DNA of 64,000 nt from Chloroflexus sp. Y-396-1 (lineage in GTDB: Bacteria > Chloroflexota > Chloroflexia > Chloroflexales > Chloroflexaceae), in the NCBI RefSeq assembly GCF_000516515.1, contig NZ_KI911784.1, positions 1,582,881-1,646,880 on the forward strand, in the 5' to 3' direction. The translations under genes were made by a program, and so were the position numbers. Below are positions 27,988 to 37,065 of the stretch, in pieces; position 1 is the stretch's first letter, and every line of letters starts with the position of its first letter. The notes under the pieces are model-generated. The model was not told the origin of the DNA and ran no database searches. It worked only from the letters and a program-made list of their open reading frames with translations.

Positions 27988-28884
27988 ATGCGTGTCTTCT
28001 ATTCTGACACATTTGTCTTACCATTACCGCCAGGACACCGCTTCCCGATGGAGAAGTATGCCCTGCTGCGCGAACGGGTACTGAACGAGCGCATTATCAC
28101 CGCCAATCAGTTGCATATCCCGGAACCAGCCAGTATCACCGAGCTAGCCCGTGCTCACGATCCAGCCTATATTGAGCGGGTATTGAATGGTCAATTAACG
28201 AGTGCTGAATTACGCCGGATTGGTTTCCCGTGGTCGCCACAAATGGTTGAGCGTTCACGGCGTTCAGCGGGTGCAACCATCGCCGCCTGTCGTACCGCTC
28301 TCAGCGAGGGTGTCGGAGTTAACCTGGCGGGTGGTACGCACCACGCTTTTTCCGATGCTGGCGCAGGCTACTGCGTCTTTAACGACGCGGCGGTGGCAGC
28401 GCGAGCGATGCAGGCCGAAGGTCGTGCGCAGCGGATCGCGATTATCGATTGTGACGTGCATCAGGGTGATGGGACAGCCGCTATTTTAGCTGGCGACGAG
28501 ACGATCTTCACATTTTCGATCCATGGCGCCAACAATTTTCCGTTCCGTAAACAGCAGAGCGATCTGGATATTGCTCTTCCCGATGCGACGGGAGATGCTG
28601 CTTATCTCGATGCACTGGAATGGGGGATTCGCCAGGTCTTTGCAAGCGCTCGCCCCGAACTGATCATTTATCTGGCCGGCGCCGATCCGTACTACGATGA
28701 TCGTCTGGGACGGCTGAGTCTGACCAAAGCCGGTTTAGCCGAGCGAGATCGGTTGATCTTTTCGTTCTGTCGGGCAGCAGGAGTACCGATTGCTATCACG
28801 ATGGCTGGCGGCTATGCCCGCCAGATCGTCGATACGGTTGATATTCATGCCCATACTGTAGCAATGGCGGCCATGCTGCATTAA
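27988..28884 (+). CDS. Histone-deacetylase-family protein, class IV-like
   Basis: 298 aa from ATG 27988 (MRVFYSDTFVLPLPPGHRFP), which begins right after the exchanger stop, so translation is probably coupled; the frame opens earlier at 27940. The zinc-hydrolase motifs are GGTHHAFSDAG, DCDVHQGDGTA and LAGADPYYDDRLG, with the catalytic His pair and metal-binding Asp/His/Asp present. Bacterial members deacetylate acetylpolyamines, acetoin-related or protein lysine substrates; the substrate here is unknown. Confidence 0.88.
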   Translation: MRVFYSDTFVLPLPPGHRFPMEKYALLRERVLNERIITANQLHIPEPASITELARAHDPAYIERVLNGQLTSAELRRIGFPWSPQMVERSRRSAGATIAACRTALSEGVGVNLAGGTHHAFSDAGAGYCVFNDAAVAARAMQAEGRAQRIAIIDCDVHQGDGTAAILAGDETIFTFSIHGANNFPFRKQQSDLDIALPDATGDAAYLDALEWGIRQVFASARPELIIYLAGADPYYDDRLGRLSLTKAGLAERDRLIFSFCRAAGVPIAITMAGGYARQIVDTVDIHAHTVAMAAMLH

Positions 28885-29021
28885 CGACACCCACCTGCCA
28901 AAAACAGGCAAAAAAATCCCTGTCCATTCTGAGATCCAAAAACGTAAAACCTTCGCAGAGATTTAGTGAAGGTACATGCGTCGGCATGTACTGTTAGCAA
29001 TCTGAAAGCGGAGGTAACACT

Positions 29022-29756
29022 GTGACAGCAGAACACACCAAGCAGGGAGTATTCTCACGTCGTACTTTGATCAAGGGCGTTGCCGGTTTAGGTGGTGGAC
29101 TGGTCGTTGCAAGCTTTGCAAATCTGTTTGGAATTCAGCCAGCATCAGCCGATCATGACCGCAAAGATGATCCGCAGCTTATCTTAAATCTGGCCGCAAC
29201 TGCCGAGACATTAGCAACGACCTTCTACTACGCAGCTTTAACCTCAGCCCAATTCAAACTCGACGAAGAGGACATCCTCTACCTCAAGTTTGCTCTCGAT
29301 GCCGAGAAGTATCATCTTGATTTCCTGGTTAGCAACGGTGGGCGGGCACTGACGAACCAGTTTTACGTTCCGGCTAATCTGCTGCGCGATCCGGCCCTCT
29401 TTGTTCAGGTAGGAGCTGATGCAGAAACAGCCTTCGTAGGAGCATATCTGGCCGCCACTCGTCGCTTTGCCGAGTTAGGGGCCGACCGCCTGGCAGGTAC
29501 CACTGCACAGCATGCATGCAGTGAAGCGCAGCACCTGGCGCTGATCCGTGAAATTGGCGGATTTGTACCAAATAATCTGCCGTTGCCGTTACCGATTTAC
29601 TACAATGTATCCGATGCTGTTCCGACACTTGCACCATTCCTCCAGGGTGGACAAGGCTTTATTGGCCCGGTCATGGCACCTACTGCTGATCAGATTATGC
29701 GTGCCCTTGGCGGTGTGAAGTCTGACCGAACGGAACCATACACAAGAGTATTCTAA
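29022..29756 (+). CDS. Tat-exported ferritin-like domain protein
   Basis: 244 aa from GTG 29022, with GGAGGT 6 nt upstream. The N-terminus has a twin-arginine signal (SRRTLIKGVAG, then GLVVASFANLFGIQPASA). The mature part is a four-helix Ferritin_2-type domain (ETLATTFYYAAL, LDAEKYHLDFL, CSEAQHLALIREIGG) with Glu and His residues placed for a di-iron site. Family members are linked to desiccation or stress, mostly without biochemistry. Cofactor loading before Tat export would fit. A hairpin follows, then an ECF sigma/anti-sigma pair. Confidence 0.83.
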   Translation: MTAEHTKQGVFSRRTLIKGVAGLGGGLVVASFANLFGIQPASADHDRKDDPQLILNLAATAETLATTFYYAALTSAQFKLDEEDILYLKFALDAEKYHLDFLVSNGGRALTNQFYVPANLLRDPALFVQVGADAETAFVGAYLAATRRFAELGADRLAGTTAQHACSEAQHLALIREIGGFVPNNLPLPLPIYYNVSDAVPTLAPFLQGGQGFIGPVMAPTADQIMRALGGVKSDRTEPYTRVF

Positions 29757-29780
29757 ACAACTTCGAGTAATATGCCAGCC

Positions 29781-29810
29781 GAGCCTGCCAGCCTATTTGC
29801 TGGCAGGCTC
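29781..29810 (+). terminator. Perfect 12-bp hairpin after the ferritin-like gene
   Basis: GAGCCTGCCAGC (29781-29792) and GCTGGCAGGCTC (29799-29810) with a 6-nt loop, 25 nt after the stop. No T-run. Confidence 0.65.
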
Positions 29811-29885
29811 ATGTACGTCTGTAAGACGCACAGCAGGGAGAGTACATGTGGATGGCGGTTTAGATTGTATCTTAGCCAACTCGGT

Positions 29886-29891
29886 TATAAT
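29886..29891 (+). promoter_or_regulatory. Consensus -10 element before the ECF sigma gene
   Basis: TATAAT at 29886-29891, 43 nt before the preferred ATG at 29935. The upstream -35 is poor (TTGTAT with a 15-nt spacer). Confidence 0.4.
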
Positions 29892-29934
29892 ACAGCGTTA
29901 CAGATATACTGAAAAGAAAAAGGTTTCGAGCCTA

Positions 29935-30525
29935 ATGCCGCCGCGACAATCTGAAGATACCGGTCTACCTAACCTGACTGATGAACTACTGATAGACTTA
30001 ATCGTGCAGCGCGATGAAGCTGCACTCGGCGAATTGTACGATCGGTATGCTTCGTTAGTATATTCCATCGCACTCCGTATTACAGGAGATCGGCAAACCG
30101 CCGAAGAGGTTATGCAAGATGTCTTCCAAAACATTTGGCAGACAGCCGGTGGATTTCGTCACCAGTCAGGAGCAGTTGTCGGATGGATTATTGGCATTAC
30201 CCGTCATCGCGCAATTGATACGCTCCGTAGCAAGCGAGAACGGGCTCGTAATCGTGAGTTGACAGGAATTGAAGCGGCTTACCCCTTACCCAACAGCTCA
30301 GGTGTTGAACAAGACCTAGAGCAGCGAGCTTTACGTCAAGCAGTCCAGGCAGCCCTGGCTGATTTGCCACCAACTCAACGTCAGGCAATTGAGATGGCCT
30401 ATTATGGTGGTATGACCCAAACAGAGATCGCCAAACAACTTGGCGAACCCCTTGGAACCATTAAAACCAGACTACGTCTTGGTTTATCGAAATTGCGTGA
30501 GCTTTTGCGCACGCTTGCGGAGTAA
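29935..30525 (+). CDS. ECF RNA polymerase sigma factor
   Basis: 196 aa from ATG 29935 (MPPRQSEDTGLP); the frame opens at 29797 but only the part after 29935 has family similarity. Region 2 is LYDRYASLVYSIALRITG and AEEVMQDVFQNIWQ; region 4 is LPPTQRQAIEMAYYGGMTQTEIA and GTIKTRLRLGLSKLRELL. It redirects RNA polymerase, probably in response to an envelope signal. The next gene encodes its likely anti-sigma factor, starting 4 nt after the stop. Confidence 0.94.
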   Translation: MPPRQSEDTGLPNLTDELLIDLIVQRDEAALGELYDRYASLVYSIALRITGDRQTAEEVMQDVFQNIWQTAGGFRHQSGAVVGWIIGITRHRAIDTLRSKRERARNRELTGIEAAYPLPNSSGVEQDLEQRALRQAVQAALADLPPTQRQAIEMAYYGGMTQTEIAKQLGEPLGTIKTRLRLGLSKLRELLRTLAE

Positions 30526-30529
30526 GGCA

Positions 30530-31309
30530 ATGGAGTCTTCACCGGAGTATTCCGACGAAATAGTTGAATTGCTGGCAGCTTACGCCCTCGATGCACTCGA
30601 ACCGGCAGAACGAGCCAAAGTACAACAATTGCTGTCAGAACGACCAGAATTGCAGAAGATTCTGGCCGAATTACGTGCTGCTGCTGATTTGTTGCCATTT
30701 GCCCTGGAACGACCAGTTCTACCACCCGAATGGCGTCAACGAACGATTGATTACGCACTCGGTCGCCAGAGGATAGAGTCAAAGCAGAAGCATTTCTTCC
30801 CACATTCGCGGCAACCCTGGTTAATAGGACTTGGCAGTCTGGCAACTGCACTTATTATTGCCGTGTTTGGTCTCATTGGATATATCAACAACCTGCACAG
30901 TCAGTTGACAACTGCTATTCAACAACGCGATCAAGCGCAAGCCCTAGCCGCGACTGCTCAAGCTGCATCCCAACAATTGGCGACGGTACTCGTTGATCCA
31001 GTGCTGCTTGCATCGCTTCAAGGTAATACTGGTGAGGGATCAGTATATCTCGATCCAACAGGAGAGCTGCTGTTAATAGCTGCACTACCTCCGTTGACCG
31101 AGAATCAAGTCTATCAACTCTGGGTCATTGAAGAGAATGCAGCGCCGGTGAGTGGTGGAGTCTTCACTATTGATACAAGTGGTTACGGCATTATTCGATT
31201 ACCGGCAGCGAGAGTGCCTGACGGCAGTACTCTAGCAATCACGGCTGAACCATCCCCTGGTAGTGATGGACCTACAGGGCCAATACTGATTTCTGGCAGA
31301 ATAACGTAG
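30530..31309 (+). CDS. RskA-type membrane anti-sigma factor
   Basis: 259 aa from ATG 30530, coupled to the sigma gene. The cytoplasmic N-terminus (about 1-85, VELLAAYALDALEPAERAKV) is the RskA-like sigma-binding domain and lacks the HxxxCxxC zinc motif. One TM helix follows (about 102-122, LIGLGSLATALIIAVFGLIG), then a coiled linker and the external RskA domain (GSVYLDPTGELLLIAALPP, VYQLWVIEENAAPVSGG). It would sequester the upstream sigma factor until a signal triggers proteolysis. Confidence 0.92.
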   Translation: MESSPEYSDEIVELLAAYALDALEPAERAKVQQLLSERPELQKILAELRAAADLLPFALERPVLPPEWRQRTIDYALGRQRIESKQKHFFPHSRQPWLIGLGSLATALIIAVFGLIGYINNLHSQLTTAIQQRDQAQALAATAQAASQQLATVLVDPVLLASLQGNTGEGSVYLDPTGELLLIAALPPLTENQVYQLWVIEENAAPVSGGVFTIDTSGYGIIRLPAARVPDGSTLAITAEPSPGSDGPTGPILISGRIT

Positions 31310-31606
31310 GATAAAGATGATTGCCAAAAGTGAGAGTTGTGATCTGAACGCCTCGTTGCTTGCAAAGGTTGAGCACTATCGGTATCGAACTGTATCAGCA
31401 TGCCATAGCAGACCGGTCAGGAATACATCCTGATTCACATAATGGTCAGTCGTCATTAACACATTGTCAGTCCGGGCAGCAAGGCGTACAAGAACATTTT
31501 CTTGCTCTGGGCTTTCTATATCACACCTTAATCAATGAGCTTTCTTTCCCTCTCTCCACCAGAAGCGATATGTCATATTTTTCATCGAGCAGACCTGTAT
31601 CTGTGC
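31310..31606. other. Intergenic gap, nothing clear
   Basis: I see no gene or strong hairpin between the anti-sigma gene and the promoter at 31605. Confidence 0.4.
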
Positions 31607-31612
31607 TATACT
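31605..31612 (+). promoter_or_regulatory. Extended -10 promoter of the adenylate cyclase gene
   Basis: TGTGC precedes TATACT (31607-31612), the same extended -10 pattern as at 9827. No clear -35. The leader is about 25 nt. Confidence 0.45.
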
Positions 31613-31642
31613 GAAGGGGAGAACCGCTCAGGGGGGATGTGT

Positions 31643-34591
31643 ATGCCCGAGCCTGCCCACATTCTAGTTGTTGAAGATGACAACGACATCCGGCGTATTT
31701 TTCAAGTCATCCTCAGCCGGCATGGGTTTCGGGTGTCGGTAGTGACAACAGGTGAGGAAGCGTTAAGTTTTCTGCAACTTATCACCCCTGACTTAATCCT
31801 GCTCGATTTAGCGCTTCCCGGTGTTGACGGCGCCGAAATTACGCGACGCATCAAGGCAGATCGCACAAAACCGTTTATCCCTATCATCATTGTATCAGCG
31901 CACGCCGATCTCAACACCAGTATCAGCAATCTCGATGCTGGCGCCGATGACGTTCTGCTCAAACCGGTCGATCACAATCTGTTGGTAGCACGGGTTCGTG
32001 CTCTGTTACGCCTCCAGCGAGCACAACGTAGCCTTCAGCAAGAGCAGCGAAAAACCGAATTACTCTTGCATCTATCGCGTGACTTGGGCGCCAGTATTGA
32101 TCTGGATGTGCTGTTGACTCGGTTTTTAAACCACTTAGCCGACGCGGTTGGTGCGATTCGGGCCAGTATTATTTTAACCGGTTTCATTGAAGATAAAATC
32201 TTACTCTATTCGAGCAGTCAGCATCCGGCCTCAACAGAACTACAGGACATTGTGCGCTATGGTGTGGCCGGCGCCGCGTTACGTCAGCGCAGCCCGATAC
32301 TGATTACGGATACACGTCTTGACTCGCGCTGGCTGGCAACATCCGACTATCACCAGGAAGTGCGTTCAGTAGCGGCAATGCCGATCATTCGCGATAACCG
32401 TACCTGGGGCGTTATCACCCTGGTACACCATACCCCAGGTTATTTTACGAATGAACATCTCGAACTACTCTCATCGGTTGCCGCCCAGAGTGCCGTTGCA
32501 CTGGAAAGTGCCCGCCTCTACCGGTTAAGCGAACAACAAAAAGAGCTGCTGGCGAAACGCGCCGAAGAGCTGCGCCAAATCAACGAACTCAACCAGATGC
32601 TCTCTGAACTCATGCAGATGGATCAGTTGAGTCGGCTGTTGGTGCAAATGCTCCATCACCAGTTTCAGTACCCGTTAGTAGCGCTCACCTTATATGAGCA
32701 CAATCAGTTTGTGCTGAAAGCCCTCGCTAGCGCAGAACGAACTGTTCCAACGAGGTTGACGTTCGGTGTAGAGCAAGGGATCATTGGTTGGGTCTACCGC
32801 TATCGCGAACCGCTTCGGATCGACGATTTGTCGCAAGATGCGCGATTTACACCGTTATTACCCGGTGAAGCACAGATGCGATCGGCGCTGAGCATTCCAG
32901 TGCTCCTGGCCCGTGAAGTATTTGGTACCATCGAGGTACGCAGTCCACACATCAGTGCTTTCAGCTCAAACGATGAAGCAATTCTTCAGGCAGTGGCTAA
33001 CCAGTTAGCGATTGCCATCAGCAATGCCCGCATGTTCGAGAGTGAACAGCGCCGAATTAAACAATTGAGTGACATCAATCGGCTATCAATTGCCTTAACC
33101 GCGCAGTTTATCGCTCCCTCTAACCTGCAACGCATTATTGCGGCAGTGGCACAGATTTTTCAAGTAGAACAGGCAGCGATGATTCTGTTTGGTCCACAAC
33201 CTGCTGATACGATCGTTGCTTTAAGTGGTCAATCAGCACCTAACGACGCTGACCTTCGTCAACTGCTCCAACAACATCCGTACCTTGCTGCAAAGATTGC
33301 CAGGCTAAATCAACCGCGCTATGTGAACGTAGCAGAACAATCTGACCTGACACTGTTACAATCGTTTTTCGCGGCTCGTCGGTTGAAAACTATCTTAATG
33401 GTACCACTCAAAGTAAAGCAATATACGCAAGGGGTCATCTGTCTCGATGTCAGCCAGCGTGAACCCCTTCAACCAGCCGAACTAGAACTAACCACGACGG
33501 TTGCCAGTCTGATTGTGCAAATATTGGAAAATAGCCGCCTCTACCGGGTTGTTAATGATGAACGCTCGACCCTCAACGCCATTTTGCAGAGTGCCACCGA
33601 CCCAATCCTGTTAATTGACTCTGAACGGCGCTTGTTGTTGGCTAATTCGGCTGCCCACCATCAATTACAGATCGATCAAAAAACTCACTGGGGACAGATT
33701 GTCGATCACTTTCCAACTTTTCAGGCTATTCTCCCATTTCTGAGCCGTTCTGACCCAACCACTATTGAGATAGAACCGAAACCCGACCTGCATTTTAGTG
33801 TGAGCATTGCACCCGTGCAAAGTGTTGATAAAAAAGCATTAGGGCGAGTCGTTGTATTTCGCGATATTAGTGCTATCAAACAGCTTGAAAAGCAAGAACG
33901 TGAACGGGTACGTAGCGTCTTCCGTCGTTATGTATCACCACAAGTTGCCGAGCAATTGCTTAGCGCCGGGAGCGATTTCGGTACTCCGACCGAACGGACG
34001 GTAGCGGTACTGTTCGCCGATATGCGAGGATTTACTACATTAACCGAACAGATAGATGCCCACATTCTAGTTGAGCGCATTCTCAATCGCTATTTCACTG
34101 CAATGACCGACGCGCTCTACGCTTACGATGGCACGATCGATAAGTTTCTCGGTGATGGCTTGATCGGTGTCTTCGGAACCCCTATCAGTCACCCAGATGA
34201 TCCTCAGCGCGTGATACTGGCGGCAGTTGCCATGCAACAAGCTTTTGCCCGCCTGTCCAAGATATGGCAGGAAGAATTAAACCTCCAGATCGGAATGGGC
34301 ATCGGGATCGGCTACGGTTCAGCAGTTGTGGGCAATATCGGCTCAGAACAGCGCCAAGACTATACTTTGATCGGTGATGTGGTGAACACTGCTTCGCGAC
34401 TATGCAGCATTGCCCAGGCCGGTCAGATCATTGTTTCATCACATTTGGCGCACGTGCTTGCCGATCAATCACCTTACCCCCTACGTGAACTGGGCGCAGT
34501 TCGGTTGAAAGGAAAACAGGAAGCTCACTTCATCTACGAAGTCGTGGTAGAGCAATCGCTAGCCAGAATGGTCAATCAAGAGCAACCGTAG
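31643..34591 (+). CDS. Multi-domain adenylate cyclase: receiver, GAF domains, PAS, class III cyclase
   Basis: 982 aa from ATG 31643 (MPEPAHILVVEDD), after a run of six G; the frame opens at 31535. Order: receiver (phospho-Asp in LILLDLALPGVDG, Lys in DDVLLKPVD), three GAF-type domains between about 150 and 640, a PAS-like domain (about 650-765), and a class III nucleotide cyclase (about 790-970). Cyclase residues seen: metal Asp in VLFADMRGFT and FLGDGLIGVFG, substrate-selecting Lys in TIDKFLGDG and Asp in LIGDVVNTASRL, which favour ATP. No cognate kinase is adjacent. It would make cAMP in response to phosphorylation and ligands. Confidence 0.92.
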   Translation: MPEPAHILVVEDDNDIRRIFQVILSRHGFRVSVVTTGEEALSFLQLITPDLILLDLALPGVDGAEITRRIKADRTKPFIPIIIVSAHADLNTSISNLDAGADDVLLKPVDHNLLVARVRALLRLQRAQRSLQQEQRKTELLLHLSRDLGASIDLDVLLTRFLNHLADAVGAIRASIILTGFIEDKILLYSSSQHPASTELQDIVRYGVAGAALRQRSPILITDTRLDSRWLATSDYHQEVRSVAAMPIIRDNRTWGVITLVHHTPGYFTNEHLELLSSVAAQSAVALESARLYRLSEQQKELLAKRAEELRQINELNQMLSELMQMDQLSRLLVQMLHHQFQYPLVALTLYEHNQFVLKALASAERTVPTRLTFGVEQGIIGWVYRYREPLRIDDLSQDARFTPLLPGEAQMRSALSIPVLLAREVFGTIEVRSPHISAFSSNDEAILQAVANQLAIAISNARMFESEQRRIKQLSDINRLSIALTAQFIAPSNLQRIIAAVAQIFQVEQAAMILFGPQPADTIVALSGQSAPNDADLRQLLQQHPYLAAKIARLNQPRYVNVAEQSDLTLLQSFFAARRLKTILMVPLKVKQYTQGVICLDVSQREPLQPAELELTTTVASLIVQILENSRLYRVVNDERSTLNAILQSATDPILLIDSERRLLLANSAAHHQLQIDQKTHWGQIVDHFPTFQAILPFLSRSDPTTIEIEPKPDLHFSVSIAPVQSVDKKALGRVVVFRDISAIKQLEKQERERVRSVFRRYVSPQVAEQLLSAGSDFGTPTERTVAVLFADMRGFTTLTEQIDAHILVERILNRYFTAMTDALYAYDGTIDKFLGDGLIGVFGTPISHPDDPQRVILAAVAMQQAFARLSKIWQEELNLQIGMGIGIGYGSAVVGNIGSEQRQDYTLIGDVVNTASRLCSIAQAGQIIVSSHLAHVLADQSPYPLRELGAVRLKGKQEAHFIYEVVVEQSLARMVNQEQP

Positions 34592-34848
34592 GAATGCGCT
34601 AAGAACCTAGCCGAATCAGATGCAATGTGCGCTGCTTCCCACATGAAGAGAGTCTCCTTCCCTCGTATCATCCTCCTCGTGTAAGCAAGAGCGAGCATCT
34701 GGGGCGTCTATCATCTTGAGACAGGACCCCTGCGCACCACCGCATACACGGCGAAGGAAGTGAGTATTGCGCTCTTCCTATCTCTCCACATTGAACCTCT
34801 GTTGGGTCAGGTAAAACCTTAAACAGCCCTGACCATCTCTCTTCTCAC

Positions 34849-34877
34849 TTGACAGCCGCCTGTGAGCCTCTTAAGAT
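34849..34877 (+). promoter_or_regulatory. Near-consensus promoter of the 692-aa lipoprotein gene
   Basis: TTGACA (34849-34854), a 17-nt spacer and TAAGAT (34872-34877), 60 nt before the ATG at 34938. The rest of the 34592-34848 gap shows nothing clear. Confidence 0.65.
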
Positions 34878-34937
34878 ACCCCTGACTGGTACACATTTTG
34901 ACCGGTCCCTCATTCTAACTAAAGGAGCCCGTGAACC

Positions 34938-37016
34938 ATGGTGTTATTTGCGCGGCGAGTTATTCGCCTCTGGTCGATCTGCATTCTTTGCGTAATATTC
35001 CTAATCAGTTGTACGTCGCAACCTGTTGTATTGACCGGTATCGTAACTGATGCTTACACTGGTGCACCAATTCCCAATGCAACAGTATCCATCGGGGATC
35101 TGACATTAACCACTGATGATCAGGGCCGCTTTCAGACCGAACGCTGGCGGCTTGAAGACACACTGGCGCTACAGGCACCGGCTTACGAACCGACAAGTTT
35201 ACCACTGGCCGACCAACCCGGTGTTGGTGTAAGTGGCGTATTGACCGTAACTATCACCACTGCCTTACGCCCCAATACGCTCGTTGGTCAGGTCATCGAT
35301 GCCTATACCGGCCAACCCATTCGCAACGCTGAAGTCATCCTGAACGATACAGAACCACCACTTACCACGACGAACGAGAATGGACAATATACGTTAACTG
35401 ATGTGCTGGAGACGTTTAGTATTACGGTACGTGCTGATGAGTATGCATCGGTTCGCGAGACACTCTCGCGGACAACGACCTTTGATGTTAAGCTCCGCCC
35501 TAATATCCTGCGCGGTCAGGTAACCAATATGTATACGGGTGAACCGGTGGCAGGGGCGACGGTCAAGCTATCCGATCTGAGTGTAACAACTGATGCTGAG
35601 GGGCGTTACGTATTGCACGGTGTAACAGAAACCGGTGAGATTATCGTCGAAGCGGATGGTTTTGCGACGGTTACGCGACCGTTTACCCGCACGACAAAAC
35701 TTGACGTTGCCATCAGACCGGACACTCTCTTTGGGCAATTAATCGACGCCACCACCGGAAAGCCTGTTCAGAATGCAGCGATTATTGCCACTGAAACCCT
35801 CACCTCTACTGCCTTGACGTTTGTGCGCATCAACGACAGTATTGAAGGCCGTTTCCGGCTACCCAACTTGCCCGAACGCGGATTTGTGCAAGTGTTAGCA
35901 CCAGGGTATGCCAAACGAGTAATCCCCATTGAGCCAGGCAATATGCCGCAGCAGATCGAATTGGAACCTTTCTACGTGCGTGGTATCTATATCACGGCAG
36001 CGGTCGCTTCAGTGCCAAGATTAGTTGATCGCTTCCTGGATTTAATCGACCGCACCGAACTTAACACGCTGATCATCGACATCAAAAGCGATCTGCGTGA
36101 CGACCTAGGTATGGTCTATTACGATTCACAGGTGCCGCTTGCAAAGGAATTAGGGCTCAGTACACCTAGAGTTGATTTCCGATCAATTCTTGCCAAAGCG
36201 AAAGAACGCGGCATCTACACGATTGCCCGTGTTCAGCTCTTCTCACACGATAATGCGCTATCGGACGCCCGACCTGAATGGTCGATTCGTCTGCGCTCAA
36301 CCGGCGAGGTGTACGCCGATTATCCCGGACCGGGGATTCGCTACGCTTATCTTGATCCAACCAATCAAAATGTCTGGGATTACAACATCGCCCTGGCAGT
36401 TGAAGCCGCGCAGATGGGTTTTGATGAGATTAACTTTGATTACATCCGCTTCCCTGACTGGTTTGGAACCAGGGATGAATTTCGTGATAAGCTCTTATTC
36501 AGCGAACCAATTGATCCTGTTGGTAATCCGGGCCGAATGTACGAGGTGATTCTCGAATTTATGCAACGTGCTCACCAGGCTGTCAATGCTGCTGGCGCCT
36601 TCATGTCGGTTGATATATTCGGGCGGGTAGTGAACGGTCCGTCACTAACCATTGCGCAAGATATGACGCGGATGGGTGAGCACACCGACTACGTTTGTCC
36701 AATGCCGTACCCGTCGTTATGGTGGAGCGGATTAGACAACATTGCCGTACCGGTGAAGTACCCGTATGAGACCATTCAGATTGCGGTGCGAAAGGGTGGT
36801 CGGCTGATGGCAGATAGTTATGCCCGGCAACGTCCATGGCTGCAAGATCACACCGATCCATGGGCGCCAGTGGTGGTCGAGTACGGACCGGCTGAGGTGC
36901 GCGCTCAGATTAATGCGACTGAAGAGCAACCTGAAGCAGCAAGCGGTTGGATGTTGTACGATTCGGCTAATATCTATAAAGGGGCGTTTAACGGTGCAGT
37001 GCGTCCGGCACCGTAG
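34938..37016 (+). CDS. Lipoprotein with carboxypeptidase-regulatory repeats and a DUF4015 glycosidase-like domain
   Basis: 692 aa. The signal peptide ends in a lipobox-like FLISC, so it is probably lipid-anchored outside the membrane. About 32-350 are four carboxypeptidase-regulatory-like beta-sandwich repeats (GIVTDAYTGAPIPNATVSI, GQVIDAYTGQPIRNAEVIL, GQVTNMYTGEPVAGATVKL, GQLIDATTGKPVQNAAI). About 350-690 is a TIM-barrel DUF4015 domain, a predicted glycoside hydrolase (LNTLIIDIKSDLRDDLGMVY, FDEINFDYIRFPDW, DIFGRVV). The acidic residues in those strands are candidate catalytic ones. The next gene is another exported envelope protein, 49 nt on. Confidence 0.85.
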   Translation: MVLFARRVIRLWSICILCVIFLISCTSQPVVLTGIVTDAYTGAPIPNATVSIGDLTLTTDDQGRFQTERWRLEDTLALQAPAYEPTSLPLADQPGVGVSGVLTVTITTALRPNTLVGQVIDAYTGQPIRNAEVILNDTEPPLTTTNENGQYTLTDVLETFSITVRADEYASVRETLSRTTTFDVKLRPNILRGQVTNMYTGEPVAGATVKLSDLSVTTDAEGRYVLHGVTETGEIIVEADGFATVTRPFTRTTKLDVAIRPDTLFGQLIDATTGKPVQNAAIIATETLTSTALTFVRINDSIEGRFRLPNLPERGFVQVLAPGYAKRVIPIEPGNMPQQIELEPFYVRGIYITAAVASVPRLVDRFLDLIDRTELNTLIIDIKSDLRDDLGMVYYDSQVPLAKELGLSTPRVDFRSILAKAKERGIYTIARVQLFSHDNALSDARPEWSIRLRSTGEVYADYPGPGIRYAYLDPTNQNVWDYNIALAVEAAQMGFDEINFDYIRFPDWFGTRDEFRDKLLFSEPIDPVGNPGRMYEVILEFMQRAHQAVNAAGAFMSVDIFGRVVNGPSLTIAQDMTRMGEHTDYVCPMPYPSLWWSGLDNIAVPVKYPYETIQIAVRKGGRLMADSYARQRPWLQDHTDPWAPVVVEYGPAEVRAQINATEEQPEAASGWMLYDSANIYKGAFNGAVRPAP

Positions 37017-37065
37017 CCCTATATCAACAGAGCACAATCGACGGTTTAGCAGCAGGGCATGATCT

